Positions 12,211-23,500 of a DNA stretch of 64,000 nucleotides are shown here, piece after piece (position 1 is the first letter of the stretch; each line of letters starts with the position of its first letter). Below the pieces are notes generated by a model that saw only the letters and a program-made list of their open reading frames with translations, ran no database searches and had not been told where the DNA came from. A program made the translations under genes and the position numbers. Location of the stretch: assembly GCA_033977485.1 (NCBI GenBank), contig CM066998.1, positions 24,677,501 to 24,741,500 on the forward strand, read 5' to 3'. Source of the stretch: Hydrangea macrophylla. Its lineage: Eukaryota; Streptophyta; Magnoliopsida; Cornales; Hydrangeaceae.

Positions 12211-12228
12211 TGGCGCCGTTGCCGGGGA
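12211..12228 (+). promoter_or_regulatory. Primer-binding site of element B (tRNA-Asp type)
   Basis: TGGCGCCGTTGCCGGGG, six bases after the LTR end, is the site complementary to the 3' end of plant tRNA-Asp used by Athila/TAT-type gypsy elements. It places B in or near that group. Confidence 0.85.
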
Positions 12229-12399
12229 AGGCAACTAGGTTAGGATTTTACTAAGTTATTTCCATTTTTTCTTTTTTTTAAAAAAAAATAAAAAAAATAA
12301 TAAATAAATAAATATATAATACAAATAAAAAATTTGGACTTTTTCTCTCACAAGTAAATAAATAAAAATTTTATTGTTAAAAAAAAAATTTGGATAAAC

Positions 12400-13290
12400 A
12401 TGTCTTATCCATATTACCCTCCATACAACACAAACACAAATAACATGAATAGGTACACAATTGAAAATCAAAATAGTTTTTCCCCAAGTTGGCAAGCACC
12501 CACTTATGACGTGCATTATCAACCCGAGTGCTACCAACCACCACAATGGGAAAACAATAATGCTAGTCCCCCATATTATCAAACGTATCAAGAACCTCCA
12601 CATGAAGAGTTCTATCAATCGCAATGGGGATATAACCAAAATGATAATGTAGAATATAGTAGTAGCTCCTACGATTACCAAACGCACCAAGACTTTCCCT
12701 TTGGCGAGTCTTGTCCACAAACACAATGGGATGGGAATTACTATCAACCACAGTGGGACGAAACTTCGTATAGTAATAATGAGGAGAATAACCAAGTTGA
12801 GGATAATGGTATGTTAAAATTACTGCGTAGTGAAATGAAAAGGCTAGATAGTGCACTTGATAAATTAGAAACTAGATATCAACAACCACATGCTAGCCAA
12901 CCTTTAGATGACTATACCAATCCTTCAACACTACAACCTAAATTTCAAGACACTAATAATGGAATGGAATTGGAGGATAATGACGGGTGTCTAATAATGT
13001 CTGAACTCCAAAACCAAACTATTGAGCATGAAGTTGTAGAACCATCTTCTCTTCAATATACACCCCCAGACATCAACTCCTTCACTGCCTGGATAAAGTT
13101 GCACAATTCCTTTGTCCAGAGAACCTCAATAGATGACATATATAGTGAGGAGAGTTACACGGATGAGAATGAGGTTTTTACAGATAATGAGAGTTTAGGT
13201 GATTGCACACAATTAGGAAAGGATGAGTCCCCTGTTGACTCTACCCTCGTTTCTTTGTTTTTATGCTTTAATGTCAATACACCTGCTTAG
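12400..13290 (+). CDS. Q/N/Y-rich low-complexity protein of element B
   Basis: An intact 296-residue frame, the only sizeable one in the element, starting at the first ATG after the primer-binding site. Residues 1-130 are very rich in Tyr, Gln, Asn and Pro with a loose repeat (PPQWENN, YQSQWGYN, PQTQWDGN, QPQWDETS), that is, a Q-W spacing of about 20-25 residues. Residues 136-160 form a short charged helix that could be a coiled coil (LLRSEMKRLDSALDKLETR). The last third is acidic (DDIYSEESYTDENEVFTDNES). No zinc knuckle, DTG protease or RT motif is present. It takes the place of gag. The composition is like prion-like domains that phase-separate; a structural role in particle assembly is only an inference. 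Family not recognised. Confidence 0.65.
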   Translation: MSYPYYPPYNTNTNNMNRYTIENQNSFSPSWQAPTYDVHYQPECYQPPQWENNNASPPYYQTYQEPPHEEFYQSQWGYNQNDNVEYSSSSYDYQTHQDFPFGESCPQTQWDGNYYQPQWDETSYSNNEENNQVEDNGMLKLLRSEMKRLDSALDKLETRYQQPHASQPLDDYTNPSTLQPKFQDTNNGMELEDNDGCLIMSELQNQTIEHEVVEPSSLQYTPPDINSFTAWIKLHNSFVQRTSIDDIYSEESYTDENEVFTDNESLGDCTQLGKDESPVDSTLVSLFLCFNVNTPA

Positions 13291-15030
13291 CAACATGACT
13301 CAGTAAATCAAAATTGCAAAAAATTTAAAATTTTTAATTTTTTTTAATATAATAAAATGGTTCTTGTATTTCTCTCTTAGTTAATGTAGATAGTTATGAT
13401 GCATTAGTGTTATTTTCTATATGTTATTAGTGTGTGATACACAATGGTAGTTTGTTTACTATCTTAGCTTTAGTATGTTTTATGCCTTTTAATCTTCAAA
13501 CAACTTTGAACACATTGTGACAATCTTGTACTTAGCTAAAATGGATTAGTAAGCATAATTTAGGTGTCTTGAGAAACTGTAGTGGAGACTAATAACCCAA
13601 GTGAACTTTTGTGCCATTCTTTTATTTTTGAGGGGTTTTATAAAATTACTCTTACTTTTTGAAAAGCGTATTAATTCGTTGTAAGTCTCATTTTTTCTTC
13701 ATTTTGACTGATCACTAAAAGAGAACGTTCAGGATTTACCAAAATTTAGAGCTCTTGAATTGCTGAAATGAATAATCCAATGAACTTAGAAGATGATTTA
13801 GGCCATCTTTTTACCATACACGCATAATATAGCCTTGGCCTACCGCTGTGCTATTCCTTTATTTCACCTCTTGAATTTATCATAATCGCCTTGTCTTCAC
13901 AATCCTAAAGTGAATACCTAACTCGAAATTAGAGTTCAAGCCTAAGTTCTTTACTTAGGAATGATTGGGATGTGTTATCTTGACAAGAAGTTTGGTTCTG
14001 TGAATAAAGGAAAGTTTGCAAAAAGAAAAAAAAAACAAGAAAAAAGAAAAAAGAAAAAAAAAAGCATGAAAAGAAAAAAAAAATGCCAATGGTTGTTACA
14101 AAAGAAAAAGAAAAAAAAAGTAATAAAAAGAAGAGTGTGGAAAAAAGAAAAGAAAAGAAAAAAAAAAGAGAAGAAGAAGAAGAGGAAGATTGGAGATGTG
14201 GGGAAGTTTGAAAAGTTGTAGTAGACATTCCAATCATATCCTTTGACCCAATTGAATATCACGAACCTCTTTCTTCTCAATCAAACACCTCTTTTTCAAA
14301 GTCCTAATGATTTTAAGTAATTGGATTTGAAGTTAATGTAATGAGAGAGTTCTCCACGATATCTCGCTCTTCTAGTGAAAAGTATCCATTCATGAGACTT
14401 AGTGCACTAAAATTTCCGTTTTTCTATTTAGATATGAGAAGCATTAGATTCCATTTATATTTACTCTTTATAGCTTCTATATCATGAGTGATAATTATTA
14501 CACCTAATTCGGAGTGATTTCATCTTAAGAGTGTAATCCCGGTGAGAGTTGAGTCAAAATGAACGTCTTGATAGCGTCTTAGGTTATGCAAGCTTTGAAA
14601 TTAAAGTTTTGTATTTTGGTTATCCATTTACACACACACTTGAAGATTAATAGGTATGGAATATTCTAATGACTTTGATAGTTGATTAACTGTAATGTGT
14701 ATTGCATGGCTATGGCATACTGGAGAGTTTCATGAGATTGTTGAGCTTAACCACATTGCTAAATGAGAGAGAAAAAATTTCTTGAAAACATCTAAACTAG
14801 AACCATTACCAATAACATGAATTTTGTGGGTAGATTCACTGCAAACCCTCACGAGACAATACTCGTCCACTAGGGGGAACCTAGGGGTTTAAAGGCTTAT
14901 TGCATACATTAAATGCAATCGCGATTCCTGCAAAAGTGATTTAGGATTTTTACTTTCTTTTGTTTTCAATTTTTAGAGTTAATTAAACATTGTTGTAGTT
15001 CGCTACATTGCTAGGGACTAGCAACGAGCT
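13291..15030 (+). other. Non-coding interior of element B
   Basis: No pol motif is found in 1.7 kb between the frame and the purine tract. Positions 14015-14200 are an almost pure A/G run on the plus strand, whose apparent frames on both strands (K-rich or F-rich) are low-complexity artefacts. The rest is AT-rich without recognised features. Confidence 0.6.
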
Positions 15031-15042
15031 ACTTGGGGAGTG

Positions 15043-16680
15043 TGATTCGAGGTGAAAAGTGCATGTTTATAGCGTATTACATAGTCCTTTATGCATATTT
15101 TTATCCCCAAAGTCCCTACATTTAGGTGCATTCTAATAATAATGTTCTTTTTATTGTGTTAATGCTAAATCATATATTTTTGCATTGTTTTTATAGGTAT
15201 TAGGATGTAAATCAATGAAGTGGAGCTAAAGAAAAGTGATTCTCGTGAAGAGAACAACATAAGCAGCTGAGAAAATGCCAATTTTGACAATGAAGGATTT
15301 AGATTTGGAAGATTTTTCAAGGGACATGAAATGTAGATCTTTGAGTTACAGTCGCGTGCCCGCAAACGGGAGGTCAATCCGAGCTCCGAGTGAAATGTTA
15401 TGACCATTCTCCCATTGGTGCGCAGAGCTGTCAAAATCAGAAAAGTTCAAGCGATTGAGGAGAGTTCAATCGATCGAACCTTCGATCGATCGAACTAAGC
15501 TCGATCAATCGAACTTTATATTCACCCAAAAGTTGCGTAAACTTTGTGGGAACCCCATATATAAGTCGTTTTGACACCAGACGAAGGGAGGACGCTCCAG
15601 AACGCAGAAAACAGTAGTTTTAGGGTAGTTTTAGGGTTAGATTAGGAGTAGATTAGGTTAGATTCTTCTTTTTCTTCCTCTTTTTCATTAATATATTGAA
15701 GATTATTGAAGATTCACGTTGGTTTCATGATTATTACAAGTTATTTTTAGATTTATTTAAGGTTTTCCTTTCCTTTATCTTATTTGATTGTTTATGAATC
15801 TAGTAGTTATGATTGTTATGTTTTACTGTTTCTGCACCTGTTTTATTATGTTTCTGTAGATTAGACATTGAAAATATGTGATGAAATATTGATTCTTAGC
15901 CTCTTCCATGTATGATATAGAAAACCTTGGGCTCGATCGATCGAAGGTATTTCGATCGATCGAACCAGAGCCATAGTCAAGCGATCGAAGACATTTCAAT
16001 CGATTGAAGGATGATGATGTCCGATCGATCAAGAGCGCTTCGATCGATCGAACAGGTTAAATCCTGAGATGATTCTTTTAAGTATTCCATGACTTTCTGT
16101 TTTAGAAATCTGTCATCAAATTGTCCCTATAAGCTTAGTTTGTCACAACAGTTTTTAGAACTTAAAGCCTTAAGGCTATTTTCTTCAATGACTTTTGAAA
16201 ACCACTTTGAATGGTAACACCATTTAGAGTGCAAGCAATTACCATTGTTTTAAACCGTCTTCTAAGTATTTTAAATCACTTGTGATGATATAGTCCCAGT
16301 CATGAAAGGGCTATTGATTCTATATCTTTAGAAAAATACGGAATGCTGAAGAGGAATGAACTCCATCGAACGTTAATGCGTATGTATGGTAGATGGTTAG
16401 GATCAATGTGGATTCACGTATTTCCAACACCTTTAGTTTAATTATTTAATTAGTTATGTTTCTATATGCTTAGTTTATTATTTAGTTTAATTCAATTAAT
16501 TAGAATTCGTAGAATCTCCATCCGTATATTAATATTTTCATTTTCTTTAGGTTATAACTTAGTAGACATTCTTCCTATTCCTTCCCTGTGGGATCGACGT
16601 AGACTTCCAGTACAATATTACTTGCACGATCACCTACACTTGGGTGTTGCACAAGAGCGCACAACTTTTTAGTCGTGTCA
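15043..16680 (+). mobile_element. 3' LTR of element B
   Basis: Co-linear with the 5' LTR along its 1638 bp, with the same TATA box and both palindrome islands (15446-15514 and 15930-16053). Differences cluster in the stretch 15240-15430, ahead of the upstream island. Confidence 0.92.
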
Positions 16681-16699
16681 AGGGTAAAAGTAACATAGC

Positions 16700-16860
16700 T
16701 CGAACAAGACAACAATGGAGTGTAGCTCGCAGCTCTCGCGCGCGACTCCTGCGAGCGGCCCATCCGCGTGACCAGGCTATTTTCTGAAAATTGTTTTGAA
16801 ATGCCCACATGACCTTTTTGAATAAAATTTGCCCGAGCGGCTCGCATGAGCAACTTGAGA
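16700..16860. repeat. CG-rich island in solo LTR A
   Basis: Words such as CTCGCGCGCGACTCCTGCGAG and GCGGCTCGCATGAG form short imperfect inverted repeats. The matching place in solo LTR C (21590-21645) has CGCGCGAGCAGCCCGCGCACG. Strong CpG content contrasts with the AT-rich flanks. Confidence 0.6.
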
Positions 16861-17152
16861 TAGTTTGGTAAAAACTACCATTTTCTTATACTTGAGTCAG
16901 AACTGAGCTAAGAGACCTATTACCCTAAGCTTTAAGAGTTGTAATTGACTTTAATAGTAGTTGTACTTGTGCTTAGAGGTGTTGCACCTCACTAATACAC
17001 TTGTATTACTGTTGATGCTAGTCGTAATAGATTGAGCAGTGTCGATTTCTATTCTGAGTACTTATTCAGTCTTCGGTGAATGGTAGTTCCATATAACCCT
17101 CAATAAAGTAATATAGCATGTTAATAGTGTACTTACATGTTTATATGAATTG

Positions 17153-17262
17153 ATGAGCTGTGATACTTCAAGTGTTTACTTGAGCTGTGATGCTTTAGGT
17201 GTTTACTTGAGATGTTATGCCTTAAGTAGTTACTTGAGTTGCTCTGCTTTATGTGTTTACTG
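17153..17262 (+). repeat. Tandem repeat in solo LTR A, four units of ~36 bp
   Basis: Units of the form TGAGCTGTGATGCTTTAGGTG + TTTACT are repeated about four times with changes. Solo LTR C has one unit at the same place (24140-24175), so the copy number has changed since the copies split. Confidence 0.7.
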
Positions 17263-18595
17263 GATGATTTCAGCATATCTATTGTGTTGTTTTAATCAAT
17301 AGCAAGTTTTGATATGTGATTTATGAAATGTTAAATATGTCCTGATGCTTAGAACTCACATATGTCATAGCATTTCATAAGCATGAGTATGAACACAAAA
17401 TTCACGAAAATAATTTTGGGATGAAAGACCTTAGAGGCTTTCGATTTTTGAAAAGGGAAGACCTTAGAGGCTTTCAGATTTTGAAAAAGGAAGACCTTAG
17501 AGGCTTTTGTGCATAAAACCCTCTTGAAGGGATTTTGATTTGAAAAGATAGAAATCCTGGATTTGTGGCTAGGTGTGTGAGATGGGTACCACTAGGAACT
17601 CGAATTGCGGGATGTGCTGCAAGAAACCCCCGTAAGGTTGAAGGCTAGGCCTCCATGTAATTCGTAAGGCCTAAATTCCCGCACGTTGAAGGATAGGCAT
17701 CCGTCGACGGTCCGGGTAATGATATTGACGATCGAGAGTGAGTGTTTAAAAAGGCATGAAAATATTTTTCATACATGACATTAGCATTCATTGTACTCAC
17801 GCATGTTATATAACAAATGTTATTACGTGGTTATATGACTATATGAGCCTTCATGGCTTATGGACTATATAAACCCTGAGTTGAATTACGGCAAGGCCCG
17901 GAGTAGAGTTTACTCGTGAAGACACTGTTTGGGGAAGAAATTGTGAGATCGTGATACTTTGTATTGATTACAAAACATTATTAAAAACCTTGGGTTTTTA
18001 TTTTAAGAGTTTTTGAAACCTGCGAAAAAGAAAGCAAATCATTGTATTGCTTTTCGATATGTGAAACCAAACTTGAGTTTCTGTTTAATAGTTGTATTAT
18101 AAAGCTTGAGAAGAAGTATGCTAAATGTTTATCAGATCTATAAATATTCCGTTGCATTGTTGTTCATTTGATGAACCAATAAGGATTTTTTTTTATTGTC
18201 TTTTAAATTGACAAACAAAGCTTTTTCAAAAGACTAGTTTAATGCTTCCGCTATCATTTTACTCAAATCCATTAGTCTATAAGGATTTTGATTACCCATC
18301 AAAGATTTTGAAAGGCTATTCTATGCTTCCGCAGTAACCCTCGGAGTCTAGGACTCTGGGCGTTGTAAAATTATATCAAAGTTTTGAGCTTTCAACGTTT
18401 GAAAGTTTCAATGCTTTTGAGTTTAATTGATTTTAAAGTTTAAACGCTCGTTTTTCTAAAGAGAAAGTTTTTCAGGTATGTTTCGGGTCTAGGACTCAGA
18501 GCATTACAAGTATGTTTAGTCCTTCCGCTCTTGGTTATTATTTAATTCTAGTTATCACCCCGTCGCCGGGACCCGTGGTGGGATGAGGCGTCACA

Positions 18596-18840
18596 TATTT
18601 GTAACGTGTATATCTGGTATTCATGATAGTTTATTTGTGACGACGTATTCTATTATTTGTGATGCAATAGTGTGCCATAAATAATATCATCATTTGCGAC
18701 GCATTGACTACATCACATGAAGATCATTTGCGGATAGGGATTTTGTGACGCGTTACTGCATCACAAATAAATATTTGTGATGCGTTTGGATTATTTGTGA
18801 CGCACTTTGCGCGCCACAAAAAGTCAAATCTATTTTAGTG
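18596..18840. mobile_element. Right end of a CACTA-like DNA transposon
   Basis: The minus-strand reading from 18840 starts CACTAAAATAGATTTG, a CACTA-type terminus. ATTTGTGACGC-type subterminal repeats in both directions follow. A 3 bp duplication would be TTA at 18841-18843, but the other end is not in the window. With 9490-9737 it forms one block interrupted by solo LTR A. No transposase frame remains. Confidence 0.7.
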
Positions 18841-18923
18841 TTATATATCATTAAAAGTAAAATAATTTTAAAATATAATTACTAATATATGAAAAAACGA
18901 ATGGAAATGGATTAAAATATTAA

Positions 18924-19382
18924 GGCTTGGTTTGGCCCCCATTTTGTTGCTTCTCCTTTTCTAAAGCACAATTCCATGTTAATTCATTTGGTAACTAGTT
19001 TATGAGCTTTGCAAAAATTGAACTTAGGACTTTTTGGGAGAAAGCTTTTAAAAGCTCTAGAATGGAGCTTTTAAAAGCTCAAGGTTGCTTTTTGGCTTCA
19101 TGATATTTTTTTTAAGAGTAATGTGTCACTTGTATAAATTTATCAAATGATCAATAATAAATTTTATAAGCCACTTTTAAAAAGCCACATGGAACCAAAA
19201 ACATCATGAACCAAAAAGCAACCTTGAGCTTTTAAAAGCTCCATTCTAGAGCTTTTAATAGCTCCCCCCAAAAAAGTCCTAAGTTCAATTTTTACAACGC
19301 TAATAAACTAGTTACCAGATGAATTAACATGGATTTATGCTTTTAAAAAAGGAGAATCACCAAAATGGGGGTCAAACTAAGC
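18924..19382. mobile_element. Foldback MITE with ~190 bp arms
   Basis: The left arm starting GGCTTGGTTTGGCCCCCATT and the right arm ending AATGGGGGTCAAACTAAGC are reverse complements over about 190 bp, including the internal words TTAATTCAT, ACTTAGGACTTTTTGGG and AGCTCTAGAATGGAGC, with a ~70 bp centre. TTAA flanks both sides (18920-18923, 19383-19386). It is non-coding. The GGC-TGTTTGG end is like Tourist/PIF-type MITEs, but the superfamily is not proven. Confidence 0.8.
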
Positions 19383-19386
19383 TTAA

Positions 19387-20489
19387 GTCTAAAAATGTTT
19401 AATTTAGAATTAAATCCAAGAACATTTTTCTTTCTAATTTTCCTAGTCATTTTTCTTATTAACCAAACTAAGAAAAATGTTTTCCTTTATACTTTCTTTC
19501 TTTTTCTCACTAAATCCAAGAACCAAATAAAGCCTCAAAATTTTAAATTTCATAACTTCTCAATCGAGGTACATCCTATGGTAATGAAGGGTATGTCTTT
19601 CAATCTTTGTAAATCTTTTTTTGAAATATATCCAGACAGAGATATATATATATATATATATATTCACATATCCAAACAGAGATTTCTTCCATAAAAGCTA
19701 TGTACTTCTAATGATGTTTCTCTCAATGAAATTTTTTTATTGCTGAGGAAAAAAAACATTTAATACAACAAGAAAACCAAAAAAAATAAAAATAAAAAAT
19801 TTGCAGTACATGCTAAATTATAAAACAATCAAAAGAGATTGGAGAGATGAAAGAAACAGAAGGACAAGTTCAAAACAAGGATATAAATTGTGGTTCAGCC
19901 AATTAGGCCTACATCCACAACACAGAGAGTCCAACGAACTACATATTTTTCATTTTGATTCCCACGCATGTTCTTTACACAAGTCACCAATATTTACAAG
20001 TGTATGATATGCAATAAATACATGTTGACCATACTAACTATATACTTGATCGATGGCTTCATTGGCTCTATAAATTAATTTAGTCAATATCATGATTTAT
20101 ACAAATGATAACAATCTTAATAGTACAGAAATGGAAAATCCCCTCACCCCCAAAACACAACAAAATATAATTATAATAGAAATAATGATAAAGTTGAATC
20201 TCTCTATACCAAATTGAGAGATGTGACTCAGAACTCCAGTAATGGCTCACCTTCCTGTTAGGTTAGATTTAGTATTGTTTAATGAAAAATGGACTTTTCC
20301 TGAGACTTAATCACTCATCTAGAAAAACAAGTTTGGATTGTCTAGTAGAAAAGGGAAAGATAATTTTCCATGCACATAAATATTGGAAACAATGAAATTA
20401 AGTCATGAATTGATCTATCTGACACCTCCTTGACTTAAGTGTATTACAGAATAAATTAAATAAAAAAATCAGATAATATTTATTTTAGG
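19387..20489. other. AT-rich sequence without recognised genes
   Basis: Only short frames, a TA microsatellite (19640-19662) and A-runs. No gene structure, RNA gene or transposon ends recognised. Confidence 0.4.
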
Positions 20490-21887
20490 CTCTGTTTTAT
20501 TCGTGGATTTAAAGAAGGAGAAAGTAAAAAAGAAAGATAAAACTATTTCATTAAATAAATACATAAATTAATCTATCAGACTTCGCCGTGATTTAATTGC
20601 CTAAGAAAATCAATAAGCATGTTTGTTGTGAATTTAGATAAGGATAAGCAAAAGGAAAGACAATAAGAAAGAAAACTATTATCCTAGTATTTTTCTTCAA
20701 ATATAGATATAACATTAGAAATTCAAATTTTACAATATGTAATGTAAAATCAAGAAACAAGGAATGGAAGTGATGTAATGACCTAGAAATTAGAAACATA
20801 ATTTCGTCAAGGAAAAATACCAGCTTTATGATTTTACAGTATAATATTCACCTGTGTGTGCGAGGGAGCATGAGATCAACCACATGGGATAATCTCCCAT
20901 GTATAACTTGGAGCCCAAATTAATTTGTGCAGTGAGTGTGTGCGTGTATTTTAGTATGTGTTTGAGTGTGTTGTGTGTGTTTTGGCCCCCAAGCATCCCC
21001 AAATTTGTATATACACACAACACCCCCTTCCCAAACTCAAAAATCCCAGCAACTCTCTGTTCTCTCATCTCAACTCTTCTCTTTTCTCTCTCTCCCACGG
21101 TTGATATATATATGCAGAAATAAATATATTTAGATGGTTACATATAATTTTGAGAGGAAATTCAATTCAAGCTTTGGATTATTGGTGTTCCATGTATATT
21201 TTTTAGAAATCAATTTGGGTAAGTTATCAATTGTGATATATTGATTTCATTTATTAAGAGTTGCTGATATAGATAGATATATATATAGAATTTCATATAT
21301 ATATATATATATATCGTTAAGGGTCCGAATTTAGCGGGCAGAAAAACTGTAATAGAAATATGATTTCTTTATATCAAATGAAAGGCCTTGACCCCACGAG
21401 TCTATGTTTCAAGTTTTTCGATTAATCCGAGAGCGATGATTTGATTCATGAAAAACCCGATTTCATATGTGGAATCTACGCGGAAAAATGAAGAGTTTCA
21501 TGTACTGGAAAGTACTGTTTGATTAAGTTTGAAAAATGATTTTTGTAATAGACCAACAAAGAAGACACCAATGGCAGTCAGGTTTGCAGGAATCGCGCGA
21601 GCAGCCCGCGCACGCGACCAGGCTATTTTTTTAAAAACTGTTTTAAATGACTCATGTGCCCTTACTCAGCATAATCCGCACAAGCAACTTGAGGTAGTTT
21701 GGTAAAAATTCCTGTTTTATTACGTTGGAGTCAGAACTGAGCTAAGGGTCCTTGTACCCTAAGCTTTAAGAGTTGTACTTTACTTTAGTTGTAATACCCT
21801 GTATTTTTGTAATATAATATATGAATAAGACCTTGTATGCTTCTTTTAATGCTTGTATGAGTTTTCCCTTACCCTTGGTATAATTTG

Positions 21888-21992
21888 GATACCAATCGAT
21901 TGGTATGAATACCAATCGATTGACACTTTTACCAATCGATTGGATCATTAATACCTAATACCAATCGATTGACATTAATACCAATCGATTGG
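21888..21992. repeat. CCAATCGATTGG island upstream of TATA, LTR D
   Basis: Five near-perfect copies of ACCAATCGATTGG/ATACCAATCGATTGACA at 10-20 bp spacing, ending about 58 bp before the TATA box. Confidence 0.9.
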
Positions 21993-22049
21993 AAGCAGCT
22001 GGGGAAGATTCTCTTGCCTTAGCTGGGGTTTGTCCACGTGAACACATAT

Positions 22050-22066
22050 CCCCTATATATATGTGA
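22050..22066 (+). promoter_or_regulatory. TATA box of LTR D
   Basis: CCCCTATATATATGTGA, followed by a GA-rich leader. Lies between the two islands as in elements B, H-K and J. Confidence 0.65.
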
Positions 22067-22235
22067 CCCTTTTCTGCACTTTTGGTGTTCCAGAAATCAG
22101 AGAGAGTGAGAGGGAGTGTTTGTGTTATATATATATACACCCATATATATTCATACACTCACACACACCCGGATAGAAGAAGAAGAAGAGAAGAAGATCA
22201 GAAAGAAGAAAACGAGAGAAGGAGAAAGTGAAGAG

Positions 22236-22292
<57 letters not shown>

Positions 22293-22347
22293 CCATTAAA
22301 GTTCCAAGCTCCAAAACACACAACCAAACTCACCCTCTAATCCTAAG

Positions 22348-22364
22348 GTGAGTTCTAAACTCAC
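22348..22364 (+). promoter_or_regulatory. Splice-donor-like inverted repeat, LTR D
   Basis: CTAAG|GTGAGTTCTAAACTCAC: a strong plant 5' splice-site consensus within a 7 bp inverted repeat, about 290 bp after TATA. Equivalents: H-K 34804-34820, F 37600-37616, E near 43893-43916 (minus), M near 45962-45979, LTR-a near 59974-59994 (minus), LTR-b 62241-62258 (minus). Confidence 0.6.
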
Positions 22365-22478
22365 TTGGTAACTTTATATTGATGTTAGAACGTGTTTTGA
22401 ATGAAGAAATGGAGTGTAAACCATGTATTTCCCATTTTATATTGCTGGACAGTCTTCACTGTGAAGAAGACGAAGTCC

Positions 22479-22613
22479 CAATCGATTGGACTTGTCCCAA
22501 TCGATTGATATCCCAATGGATTGACATTTATGGCAATCGATTGACATATGATCCAATTGATTAAACTTTTTACCAATCGATTAATATTATTTTTATGCCA
22601 ATCGATTGGAAGT
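22479..22613. repeat. CCAATCGATTGG island downstream of TATA, LTR D
   Basis: Seven copies of (C)CCAATCGATTGG or one-base variants, starting about 413 bp after TATA. Motif identical to the upstream island. Confidence 0.9.
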
Positions 22614-22889
22614 TGCAGAATGTTGATTATCTTGTTTAGTTTATATTATAACTATTTAATTGTTTATTAATTGTTCAGTATTTCCAGCATGCTTTATTGT
22701 TGTAATGCAGACGTAATAATGAGATAATGCGACATAGAATCATAGTAACAACGAGGTTAATGGATAATAGTTGTGACGTTAGATGGTGTAATGATTGTGA
22801 ATCCTTTGGAGTTAACGTTCATTTCATTCAGAGTAGTCAGGCCACATTGGGATTGTCATGTATCGATATTAGAGTTGAACTTAAGTAGG

Positions 22890-23260
22890 TTTGCTAAGAT
22901 TCGGGAATCTTGTGTGGGCGGGCTTTGGTCGATCATATGTTCTTAAAAGTGGTAGACAGACGAAGGTGTCTATAACTGCGGTGGACCGGACCATTTTTCC
23001 TAAGATAGCCTGATGATCTAATCATATATTCTTAAAAGCGGTAGACAGACGAAGGTGTCTACGACTACGGTGGATCATGATCACTGGTAGACGTCGCTAA
23101 GTCGTGTCTATAGAATGATGTACTGTTGCTTAAAGTGTTATATCCCTGTAGTGCGGTGGACTGTGCATATATTCTTAAAAGTTGGGGATGGACTGACATG
23201 ATATCCATGACTGTGGTGGACTGTGCATATATTCTTCAAAGCGGTGGACGGAGCAATGGT
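22890..23260 (+). repeat. Tandem-repeat patch in LTR D
   Basis: Repeats built of ATATTCTTAAAAG + CGGTGGAC(GG), occurring about five times with variable spacers (GTAGACAGACGAAGGTGTCTA twice). The same kind of patch with CTCGTTAAGGATAT words is in H-K and LTR-a/b. Confidence 0.65.
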
Positions 23261-23448
23261 GTATCCCTAAGAAGTGAACTATTGTCAAGTCGGTTCCCTT
23301 ATCATAAGGTATCGTCAGTCTTAAAATGAGTAAGAAGTTAGTAATCGGATCATCAGAATGATTAAAGGAGTTACCCTCACTTAATCTTAATGGTTATTGT
23401 TTATAACTTGTTATAACTTCAATAGTTGATACTCTGTTAGTTTCTAAT

Positions 23449-23500
23449 TCACTCAGCTTTCATTATGCCGCTGGACATTTTCATATTCCAGCGCACCCTG
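23449..23500 (+). other. Twin stem-loop module, LTR D
   Basis: CACTCAGCT..., then CTGGACATTTTCATATTCCAG, a stem-loop. Equivalents with stronger pairing: H-K 35781-35834, F 39219-39270, M 55141-55198, E 41728-41775 (minus), LTR-a 58850-58915 (minus), LTR-b 61050-61105 (minus). Confidence 0.55.

Larger units (their letters stand above)
10563..16685 (+). mobile_element. Element B: complete non-autonomous LTR retrotransposon
   Basis: Two LTRs of ~1637 bp flank a 2.84 kb interior and are bordered by the 5 bp duplication AGGGT (10563-10567 and 16681-16685). The primer-binding site follows the 5' LTR, and a purine tract (ACTTGGGGAGTG, 15031-15042) precedes the 3' LTR. The interior codes for one Q/N/Y-rich frame and no protease, reverse transcriptase, RNase H or integrase, so movement must rely on another element (LARD-like). 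By eye the LTRs differ by a few percent, so insertion is fairly recent. It sits inside solo LTR A. Confidence 0.92.
9739..18595 (+). mobile_element. Solo LTR A (Ty3/gypsy-like), split by element B
   Basis: It starts GTAATGACCC (one T short of the TGTAATGACC seen in solo LTR C) and ends GGCGTCACA. The duplication TATTT is at 9734-9738 and 18596-18600. Without element B it is about 2.7 kb. Sequence order and many words match solo LTR C: TTCGTCAAGGAAAAATACCAG-like start, CTTGGAGCCCAAAT, GACCTTAGAGGCTTT repeats, GTCTAGGACTC near the end. A TA/TG microsatellite (10022-10084) sits where a TATA box is expected. No internal coding region exists, so this is the usual product of LTR-LTR recombination. 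Confidence 0.8.

Noticed and set aside
12256..12856. Minus-strand frames over the element B gene
   Set aside because: Shadows of the plus-strand Q/N/Y-rich frame.
13929..14280. K-rich and F-rich frames on both strands
   Set aside because: Products of an A/G-only low-complexity tract in element B.
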